Assembly (NCBI RefSeq): GCF_011305535.1 | Contig: NZ_CP049905.1 | Location: forward strand, 1,560,001 to 1,624,000 | Direction of reading: 5' to 3' | DNA: 64,000 nt | From: Diaphorobacter sp. HDW4B | Lineage (GTDB): Bacteria; Pseudomonadota; Gammaproteobacteria; Burkholderiales; Burkholderiaceae_C | Shown here: piece by piece, positions 57,817 through 64,000 of the stretch | How the letters are laid out: the number at the start of each line of letters is the position of its first letter | Numbering within the stretch: position 1 is the first letter of the stretch | Notes under the pieces: model-generated | Told to the model about the DNA's origin: nothing | The model's input: only the letters and a program-made list of their open reading frames with translations | The model's database searches: none | Translations under genes and position numbers: made by a program

Positions 57817-59613
57817 TCAGGCCAGCGCCGCGTCGGTGTCCATCAGCGACTTGCCACCGGCACGCGCCGTGCGCATCAGCGAAGCGGTTTCGGGGAACAG
57901 CTTGGCGAAGTAAAAGCGCGCGGTCTGCAGCTTGCCCTGGTAGAACGGATCGGTGTTGCCGTTGCCGATTTCGCGCAACGCAACCTGCGCCATGCGGGCA
58001 AAGAAATAACCGAACACGAGGTGACCCGCAACGCGCAGATAGTCCACGGATGCCGCGCCCACTTCGTCGGGGTTCTGCATGCCCTTGAAGCCGATTTCGG
58101 TGGTGAACTTGGTCATCTGGTCGCCCAGCACGGCGATCGGGTTGATGAACTCGGCCATCTTCTCGTTCACGCCTTCTTCTTCCACCAGTTGGCCAATCAG
58201 CTTGCCGAACTTCCGGAGCGTTGCGCCCTGGTTCGACAGGATCTTGCGACCCAGCAGGTCCAGCGCCTGAATGCCGTTCGTGCCTTCGTAGAGCATGTTG
58301 ATGCGCGCATCGCGCACGAACTGCTCCATGCCCCATTCCTTGATGAAGCCGTGGCCGCCATAGACCTGTTGGCTCATCATCGTCGCGTCCCAGCCGTTGT
58401 CGGTGACGAACGCCTTGACGATGGGGGTCAGCAGCGCGACCAGATCGGCGCTGTCCTTGCGCACCTTTTCATCGGGGTGGTTGAGTTCCTTGTCGATCAG
58501 GAAAGCGCTGTACGTGATGAGTGCACGGCCACCTTCGGCATAGGCCTTGGCGGTGAGCAGCATGCGGCGCACGTCGGGGTGCACGATGATCGGATCGGCG
58601 GGCTTGTCCTTGGCCTTGATGCCCGAGAGACTGCGCATCTGCAGGCGGTCCTTGGCGTAAGTCAGCGCGTTCTGATACGCCACTTCGGTCAGGCCCAGCG
58701 ACTGATTGCCCACGCCCAGACGCGCCGCGTTCATCATCACGAACATGGCTTGCAGGCCCTTGTTGGGCTCGCCCACCAGCGTGCCAACGGCGCCGTCGAT
58801 GTTGATCTGCGCAGTCGCGTTGCCGTGAATGCCCATCTTGTGCTCGAGCGCGCCGCAGAAGATCGGATTGCGATCACCCAGCGAGCCGTCGGCCTTCACA
58901 TTGAACTTGGGCACGAGGAACAGGCTGATGCCCTTCGATCCTTGCGGCGCATCGGGCAGACGCGCGAGCACCAAGTGCACGATGTTCTCGGTGAAATCAT
59001 GCTCACCCGCGCTGATGAAAATCTTGTTGCCGGTGATCTTGTAGGTGCCATCGGCTTGCGGCTCGGCCTTGGAGCGCAGCAGGCCCAGATCGGTGCCGCA
59101 GTGCGGCTCGGTCAGGCACATGGTTCCGGTCCACTCGCCGCTGGTGAGCTTGGGCAGATAGAGCTTCTTCTGTTCGTCCGTGCCGTAGGCGTGCAGCGCT
59201 TCGTATGCGCCGTGCGACAGGCCGGGGTACATGGTCCACGCCTGGTTTGCGCTGTTGAGCATTTCGTACAGCGCGGAATTCACCACGAACGGCAGACCCT
59301 GACCGCCGTAGTTCGGGTCGCACGACAGTGCAGGCCAGCCACCATCGATGAACTGCTTGTAGGCTTCCTTGAAGCCAGTCGGAGTCTTCACCTCGTGCGT
59401 TGTCTTGTCGAGCACGCAACCTTCCGTGTCGCCGCTGATGTTGAGCGGGAACGTCACGTTGGCAGCGAACTTGCCGGCTTCCTCCAGCACCGCGTTGATG
59501 GTGTCGGCATCGACTTCGGCGTAGTTGGACATCTGCTTGTAGTCGTCCGTGATCTTGAAGACCTCATGCATGAGGAATTGCATGTCACGAAGCGGTGGCG
59601 TGTATGTAGGCAT
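57817..59613 (-). CDS. Acyl-CoA dehydrogenase
   Basis: 598 residues from the ATG at 59613, the length of the longer ACAD branch with an extra C-terminal helical domain. MCLTEPHCGTDLGLLRSKA is the first FAD/substrate signature, ISAGEHDFTENIVHLVLAR follows, and QVYGGHGFIKEWGMEQFVRDARINMLYEGTNGIQALDL is the second. It makes the trans-2-enoyl-CoA in the first step of beta-oxidation. First enzyme gene after the TetR regulator. Confidence 0.94.
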   Translation of the reverse strand: MPTYTPPLRDMQFLMHEVFKITDDYKQMSNYAEVDADTINAVLEEAGKFAANVTFPLNISGDTEGCVLDKTTHEVKTPTGFKEAYKQFIDGGWPALSCDPNYGGQGLPFVVNSALYEMLNSANQAWTMYPGLSHGAYEALHAYGTDEQKKLYLPKLTSGEWTGTMCLTEPHCGTDLGLLRSKAEPQADGTYKITGNKIFISAGEHDFTENIVHLVLARLPDAPQGSKGISLFLVPKFNVKADGSLGDRNPIFCGALEHKMGIHGNATAQINIDGAVGTLVGEPNKGLQAMFVMMNAARLGVGNQSLGLTEVAYQNALTYAKDRLQMRSLSGIKAKDKPADPIIVHPDVRRMLLTAKAYAEGGRALITYSAFLIDKELNHPDEKVRKDSADLVALLTPIVKAFVTDNGWDATMMSQQVYGGHGFIKEWGMEQFVRDARINMLYEGTNGIQALDLLGRKILSNQGATLRKFGKLIGQLVEEEGVNEKMAEFINPIAVLGDQMTKFTTEIGFKGMQNPDEVGAASVDYLRVAGHLVFGYFFARMAQVALREIGNGNTDPFYQGKLQTARFYFAKLFPETASLMRTARAGGKSLMDTDAALA

Positions 59614-59696
59614 GTGGACTCCAGGAAGAAAGTTTTTAGTGGAAAACGAAAAGCGGTTTGTCGATTGAACAGAGAAAACGGTGACTGGCGTGCGAC

Positions 59697-60365
59697 TCAA
59701 CTGATCGCCGAAGCGTCTGCCCCGTAGCGCTGCAGGATGCTGTTGAAGCCCCCCACGGCGCGCTTGATAGAGCCGGGAGTGCGCAGAAAACGGGCTTCGT
59801 AATGCAGCGCAAGAATGAGGCCGTGAATCTCGAACAGCATCTGATTGGCATCCACGTCGGCCTTCAACTCGCCGCATTCGGCGCATTGCTCGATGGCGCG
59901 CCGCATGGCTGCGTGCCAGGTGAGCACGGAGTTGGCAAGCGCATCGCGCACGGGACCGGTGCGGTCGTCGAACTCGACAGCGCCGCTGATGTAGATGCAG
60001 CCCGAATCAAGCTCGATGGAGGTGCGCTTCATCCAGTTGTCGAACATCGCACGCAGACGACCGAGGCCGCGCGGCGCGGTCATGGCGGGGTAGAACACTT
60101 CCTGCTCAAAACGCGTGTGGTATTCGCGGATCACGGAGATCTGCAGCTCTTCGCGTGAGCCAAAATGTGCGAACACGCCGGACTTGGACATGCCGGTCAC
60201 ATCAGCCAATGCGCCGATGGAAAGCCCGTCCAGACCGATGTGCGTGGCCAGGCCCAGAGCGGCCTCGATGATGGTGGCCTTGGTCTGCTGCCCCTTTTGC
60301 AGCACCCGTCCTTCGCGGCTTGCGGAAGCGCGTGCGGGCTTGGGAGAAGTGGTGGTGGCAGTCAT
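59697..60365 (-). CDS. TetR-family transcriptional regulator of the beta-oxidation cluster
   Basis: 222 residues from the ATG at 60365. A basic lead is followed by the HTH: TKATIIEAALGLATHIGLDGLSIGALADVTGMSKSGVFAHFGSREELQ. The C-terminal ligand domain is divergent. Same strand as, and directly upstream of, the acyl-CoA dehydrogenase gene, so it probably represses the cluster and responds to an acyl-CoA. A palindrome lies 18 bases before its start. Confidence 0.9.
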   Translation of the reverse strand: MTATTTSPKPARASASREGRVLQKGQQTKATIIEAALGLATHIGLDGLSIGALADVTGMSKSGVFAHFGSREELQISVIREYHTRFEQEVFYPAMTAPRGLGRLRAMFDNWMKRTSIELDSGCIYISGAVEFDDRTGPVRDALANSVLTWHAAMRRAIEQCAECGELKADVDANQMLFEIHGLILALHYEARFLRTPGSIKRAVGGFNSILQRYGADASAIS

Positions 60366-60382
60366 GTCTGGCAATAAAACGA

Positions 60383-60390
60383 ACGATCGT
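60383..60390. promoter_or_regulatory. Palindrome upstream of the TetR gene, candidate operator
   Basis: ACGATCGT, perfect over eight bases, with imperfect symmetry extending to A/T-rich flanks (about 60376-60397). The position fits autoregulation. Confidence 0.4.
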
Positions 60391-60488
60391 GCTATTTTGC
60401 ACAAAAGTTTTCCATAACGCCAGTGTTTGACCTCTTCTTCTTGCAAATGCAGGGAAAACCCTTGCAGAAGAATTTTTCGCCCATAAAA

Positions 60489-60508
60489 AATCCGCCTTGC
60501 GGCGGATT
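60489..60508 (-). terminator. Intrinsic terminator of slmA
   Basis: AATCCGCC pairs with GGCGGATT, loop of four, T run on the minus strand. It lies 29 bases after the stop codon. Confidence 0.88.
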
Positions 60509-60536
60509 CTTGTGACGGGTGCGTTTCGGGCTGAAC

Positions 60537-61190
60537 TCAGTGCAGCACAGCCAGCACGTTCTGAATGTCTTCGGCGGGCGAGCTCTTGAAGCCCGAACGC
60601 ACAAAGCGCAGCAGACGGCCGCGCATCAGATCACCGAGCAGAGCCGCGCGCATTTGCGCCTCGGCGGTGGGCGCTGTTGCACCGGCTGCATCGGCGCCAT
60701 CGCGCAGGCATTGGCGCAGCGAGGATTCGATCTTGTCGAAAAACAGGTTCATGCGTTGCTGCAGGCGTTCGTTCTCGAACACCAGCGCATCGCCCACCAT
60801 GACCTTGACCATGCCGGGATTGCGCTCGGCAAACTGCAGCACCATGGTCACGATGCGCAGCGCCTGCTGCGTGCCGTCCACGGCGCTGGCAGCGTCCACT
60901 GGCGGCTCGGTGATGCGGTTGATCAGGGTGAACACGCTGCTTTCGATGAACTCGATGAGTCCCTCGAACATCTGCGCCTTGCTGGCGAAGTGGCGGTACA
61001 GCGCTGCTTCGCTCACCTCCAGACGCGCAGCAAGCGCGGCGGTGGTGATGCGCTCAGCTCCCGGCTGTTGCAGCATGGCGGCCAGCGCCTGCAGGATTTG
61101 CACCCGGCGCTCTCCCGGGCGCGGACGCTTGCGTGCAGCGGCTGCTGGCACGGCGGTGGTGACGATTTCGGTTTCTTCTACTGAGGACAT
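60537..61190 (-). CDS. slmA: Nucleoid occlusion factor SlmA
   Basis: 217 residues from the ATG at 61190. A TetR-fold protein: RVQILQALAAMLQQPGAERITTAALAARLEVSEAALYRHFASKAQMFEGLIEFIE is the conserved SlmA HTH and helix 4. SlmA binds chromosomal sites and blocks FtsZ assembly over the nucleoid. The place next to argB is typical for betaproteobacteria. There is an N-terminal lead of about 30 residues rich in Ala/Arg/Lys. Confidence 0.88.
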   Translation of the reverse strand: MSSVEETEIVTTAVPAAAARKRPRPGERRVQILQALAAMLQQPGAERITTAALAARLEVSEAALYRHFASKAQMFEGLIEFIESSVFTLINRITEPPVDAASAVDGTQQALRIVTMVLQFAERNPGMVKVMVGDALVFENERLQQRMNLFFDKIESSLRQCLRDGADAAGATAPTAEAQMRAALLGDLMRGRLLRFVRSGFKSSPAEDIQNVLAVLH

Positions 61191-61399
61191 AGGCTCGCAT
61201 TCGCAACAGTTGTAAGGAGAATTTTCGCACACTCACTTACCTGATCGCATTCGCGGTCGCTGATGCAATGCAAGTTCAAGCAATTGCAAACGCACTGCCA
61301 GCCCATGTGAAAGGTGCGGAAACCCAAGCTACATGCGGGCTGCAGCCGCCTTGCCGACTGCTTTGGACAGTCGACAAGAAGGCATGTAAAGGTGGGTGA

Positions 61400-62290
61400 T
61401 CAATAGCTGCGAATCATGGTGCCGTAAGCCTGATCGGTCAGGATTTCCAGCAGCATGGCGTGCGGCACGCGGCCATCGACGATGTGCACGGCGTTGACAC
61501 CGCTCTTGGCCGCATCGATCGCGCCCGCCAGCTTGGGCAGCATGCCGCCGGAGATCGTGCCGTCTTCAATCAGATCGTCGATCTCGCGCGAGGTCAGCTC
61601 GGTCAGCAGCTTGCCTTGCTTGTCGAGCACGCCGGGGATGTTGGTGAGCAGCACCAGCTTCTCCGCCTGCAGCACGGAAGCCAGCTTGCTGGCGACCACG
61701 TCGGCGTTGATGTTGTAGCTCTCGTTCTCTTCGCCAAAGCCGATGGGGCTGATGACGGGAATGAACGCGTCGTCCTGCAACGCCTTCACCACGCTCGGGT
61801 CGATGGCGACGATGTCACCGACCTGGCCCACGTCGTGCTCGACGTTGGGGTCCTTGTTGTCGAGCAGCTTGAGCTTCTTGGCGCGGATCAGGCCACCATC
61901 GCGACCTGTGAGGCCCACGGCCTTGCCGCCAGCCTGGTTGATCAGGCCCACGATGTCCTGCTGCACTTCACCGGCCAGCACCCACTCCACCACTTCCATG
62001 GTCTCGGAGTCGGTCACGCGCATGCCCTGGATGAATTCACCCTTCTTGCCGAGGCGCTTGAGCGCAGTCTCGATCTGCGGGCCGCCGCCGTGCACCACGA
62101 CTGGGTTCATGCCCACGAGCTTGAGCAGCACCACGTCTTCCGCGAAGTCGGCCTGCAGCTCGGGATCGGTCATGGCATTGCCGCCGTACTTGATCACCAT
62201 GGTCTTGCCATGGAACTTGCGGATGTAGGGAAGCGCCTGGGCCAGAATTTCGGCCTTGTCGCGCGGGGCAATCGAGGAAAGATCGTTCAT
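61400..62290 (-). CDS. argB: Acetylglutamate kinase
   Basis: 296 residues from the ATG at 62290. Second step of arginine synthesis. The nucleotide/glycine motifs are [21 protein letters not shown] and the later [44 protein letters not shown], all conserved. The frame is open to 62368 but the family start is at 62290. It lies 209 bases upstream of slmA on the same strand. Confidence 0.96.
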   Translation of the reverse strand: MNDLSSIAPRDKAEILAQALPYIRKFHGKTMVIKYGGNAMTDPELQADFAEDVVLLKLVGMNPVVVHGGGPQIETALKRLGKKGEFIQGMRVTDSETMEVVEWVLAGEVQQDIVGLINQAGGKAVGLTGRDGGLIRAKKLKLLDNKDPNVEHDVGQVGDIVAIDPSVVKALQDDAFIPVISPIGFGEENESYNINADVVASKLASVLQAEKLVLLTNIPGVLDKQGKLLTELTSREIDDLIEDGTISGGMLPKLAGAIDAAKSGVNAVHIVDGRVPHAMLLEILTDQAYGTMIRSY

Positions 62291-62429
62291 GGATGGAGGC
62301 CGTCCGGAAAAGGAGGAGGTCAGTGAATCGGATAACCTCAAATTGTGCCGCAAACACAAGGCGATCACGAGAAGCGCCCCATCAAATCAGGTCGCAACCT
62401 ACGAGCAAGCACCATCTTGCCCCTCAGAA

Positions 62430-62529
62430 GGCCGCGGAGCAGGCCATGCCAGCAGACGCCGGGCAAGAGCCGCCTCGCGGCGAAGGCGTCGTCCCCCTCA
62501 AGGGGGAAGGCGCGAAGCGACTCAGGGGG
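62430..62529. repeat. 100-bp intergenic repeat, copy B
   Basis: Same layout as copy A at 57216-57315. The outer pair is GACGCC/GGCGTC instead of AACGCC/GGCGTT, so the ends of that stem have changed together. It lies between argB and the WecA-like gene, ending three bases from the WecA-like stop. Confidence 0.85.
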
Positions 62530-62532
62530 TGA

Positions 62533-63639
62533 TCAATGTTTTATCCAGTTCGGAACCTTGAAGCGCACGATGCAGAGATAGGCGACCACATAGCTCACCA
62601 CGAACAGACCGCAGAACGCCATCAGAATCCAGGTCTTGTTCCAGAACAGAACGGCCGGAACCACGGTCAGCATGGTGAACGCCCAGAGGTACGGCGAGGT
62701 GCGGTTGTTGCGCATGAGCATGCGGCGCGATTCGTCGTCATGGAACACGCCGATCACGATGCGGCGGTAGATCAACTGGTGAAAGTGCAGCGCATCCGCC
62801 ATGCCCGGCGACACGCCGCGCGCGAGCTTGCGGTAGATGGAGAACAGCGTCTCCCAGATCGGATAGATCAGCAGCAGCACCGGAAACCACGGCGACACGT
62901 CCGGGTTGCGCTGCACCAGCGCAATGCTGACCATGGCGATCACCACGCCCCAGATGTAGGCACCGCCATCTCCGGCAAACAACATGCCGCGCGGGTAATT
63001 CCACATGAGAAAGCCGCCGGTCGCCGCCGCCAGACAGATGATGAGCGAGCCCAGCGCGCGGTCATTGACCTGCAGGCAGACATGGGCCAGCGCCAGACTG
63101 ATGACCAGCGCCACCATGCCCGCAAGACCGTTGTAGCCGTCGATGATGTTGAAGGCGTGCGGCAGCCCGGCAATCGCCAGCATCACGATCCCCATGCCGA
63201 TCCATGGCGCTTGAGTCAACACCATGTCCAGCCATGACACGCCAAGACGCGGAATGTTCATGCCCAGCAGCCAGATCGCCAGCGCCCCGGAAAGCAATGT
63301 GAGAGCGAGCCGGTAACGCACTGTCATGCGCTGTGTCATGTCCTCGATGATGCCGCCCAGCGCTGCAGGCAGCAGGGCGACGATCCACCAGTAGGTCCAG
63401 TTGCCCAGCCTGAGCGAGGCAGGATCTCCCGACTGCGACTGGATGACACCCATGCCCCAACTGACGCACAAGCCCGCCAGCAATGCCACGCCACCCATGC
63501 GCGGCACTTCGCCCATATGGAAGCGTTGAGGTTTGGATTCATCGTCGTAGTGCGGCGTCCGACGCCCCTTGAGCAACCGGATGAGGAAGGCGGCGCAGAC
63601 ACTCGAAACCAAAAAGGCTATCAGCGACAGCCAAATCAT
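62533..63639 (-). CDS. WecA/MraY-family undecaprenyl-phosphate sugar-1-phosphate transferase
   Basis: 368 residues from the ATG at 63639, about ten membrane spans. Acidic active-site motifs: RMGGVALL, NIIDGYNGLAG, MLFAGDGGAYIWG, and the late histidine loop reads HFHQLIYRR (HxHQ in place of the usual HxHH). It starts O-antigen, ECA or capsule repeat synthesis by putting a sugar phosphate on undecaprenyl phosphate. It overlaps the preceding glycosyltransferase gene by four bases. Confidence 0.88.
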   Translation of the reverse strand: MIWLSLIAFLVSSVCAAFLIRLLKGRRTPHYDDESKPQRFHMGEVPRMGGVALLAGLCVSWGMGVIQSQSGDPASLRLGNWTYWWIVALLPAALGGIIEDMTQRMTVRYRLALTLLSGALAIWLLGMNIPRLGVSWLDMVLTQAPWIGMGIVMLAIAGLPHAFNIIDGYNGLAGMVALVISLALAHVCLQVNDRALGSLIICLAAATGGFLMWNYPRGMLFAGDGGAYIWGVVIAMVSIALVQRNPDVSPWFPVLLLIYPIWETLFSIYRKLARGVSPGMADALHFHQLIYRRIVIGVFHDDESRRMLMRNNRTSPYLWAFTMLTVVPAVLFWNKTWILMAFCGLFVVSYVVAYLCIVRFKVPNWIKH

Positions 63640-64000
63640 GGGTTCTTTGCCCCCGTTGGAATGCCGGCCGACAGGGGTTCCAAACGCCGTGCCTGACGAT
63701 ACGCAGACGAACTCCACAGCCGCAGCAAACTGCGCACATGCCATGCAAGATGAGAAAGCGAGCGGCCACTTGCACGCTGCGCCTCATGAATCACGCGCAC
63801 CGGGGCACGGACGATGGACCACCCAGCCAGTCGGATACGCAAACTCAAATCAACATCCTCGCAGTACATGAAATAGCGCTCATCAAAACCATGAACCTGT
63901 TGCCATACAGCAGCAGGCATCACCAGACAGGCCGCGTTCACCCAATCCACTCGCGTCTCACCATGCCCCAACGCTCGGCGTTGCCAAAGCGCAACAGGTG
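63636..64000 (-). CDS. Family 2 glycosyltransferase, 3' part (runs off the window)
   Basis: The C-terminal 120 or so residues. VDWVNAACLVMPAAVWQQVHGFDERYFMYCEDVDLSLRIRLAGW is the typical second half of rhamnosyltransferase-like GT2 enzymes with the ED.D motif. The frame is open to the window edge at 64000, so the start is outside. Its stop overlaps the WecA-like start (ATGA), so they form an operon for surface polysaccharide. Confidence 0.85.
   Translation of the reverse strand, partial: PVALWQRRALGHGETRVDWVNAACLVMPAAVWQQVHGFDERYFMYCEDVDLSLRIRLAGWSIVRAPVRVIHEAQRASGRSLSHLAWHVRSLLRLWSSSAYRQARRLEPLSAGIPTGAKNP

Overview
The window reads as one chromosomal segment of a betaproteobacterium of the order Burkholderiales, most likely family Comamonadaceae. 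Reasons: high G+C coding sequence, the gene neighbourhoods tyrS / M23 peptidase / anmK / erpA / rpsI-rplM and argB-slmA, an SAH riboswitch in front of ahcY, and tripartite transporters. There is no rRNA, tRNA, CRISPR array, transposase or phage gene that I can see.

Layout. 1-6.5 kb is housekeeping: a bacteriohemerythrin, tyrS, an M23 peptidase, anmK, erpA and the rpsI-rplM operon with a clear promoter. 6.5-11 kb has a membrane Ser/Thr kinase, rlmJ and an RlpA-like lipoprotein. 11.2-14.9 kb is the S-adenosylhomocysteine/methyl cycle operon ahcY-tlyA-metF behind an SAH riboswitch. 14.9-23.2 kb is a complete Kdp potassium uptake locus with the unusual order kdpF, small ORF, kdpA, kdpC, kdpB, kdpD, kdpE. 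23.3-36.4 kb holds an MFS exporter, prfC and a group of genes that look like a surface-glycan modification cassette: two paralogous polytopic membrane proteins, a third large membrane protein, an EamA-like small transporter, a polyprenol-phosphate-type glycosyltransferase, a secreted GH42-like protein and a HAD phosphatase. Part of this region is clearly AT-rich.

36.7-41 kb is a GltIJKL-type amino-acid ABC importer plus a second solute-binding protein. 41.2-47.5 kb is a LysR regulator divergent from a TRAP transporter (dctQMP), followed by E1 alpha and beta subunits of a 2-oxoacid/acetoin-type dehydrogenase without E2 or E3. 47.5-50.8 kb has an Atm1-type ABC exporter, a YciA-like thioesterase and a bactofilin. 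51.2-60.4 kb is a fatty-acid beta-oxidation cluster headed by a TetR regulator. 60.5-64 kb has slmA, argB, a WecA-like phosphotransferase and the 3' part of a family-2 glycosyltransferase that runs off the window.

The most striking unexplained signal is a structured RNA-like element of about 110 nt present three times (5203-5314, 13141-13253, 36527-36636). It always lies just 3' of a minus-strand gene (rpsI, ahcY, gltL). The primary sequence differs between copies, but both long stems are kept by compensatory changes, and on the minus strand the apical loop is GCGA, GAGA or GGGA, i.e. it always fits GNRA. A second, unrelated 100-bp repeat occurs twice (57216-57315, 62430-62529).

Gene starts were moved from the longest open frame to a start supported by a ribosome binding site, family length or gene overlap wherever one was visible. 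All functional names come from motifs and remembered families. No search was run.
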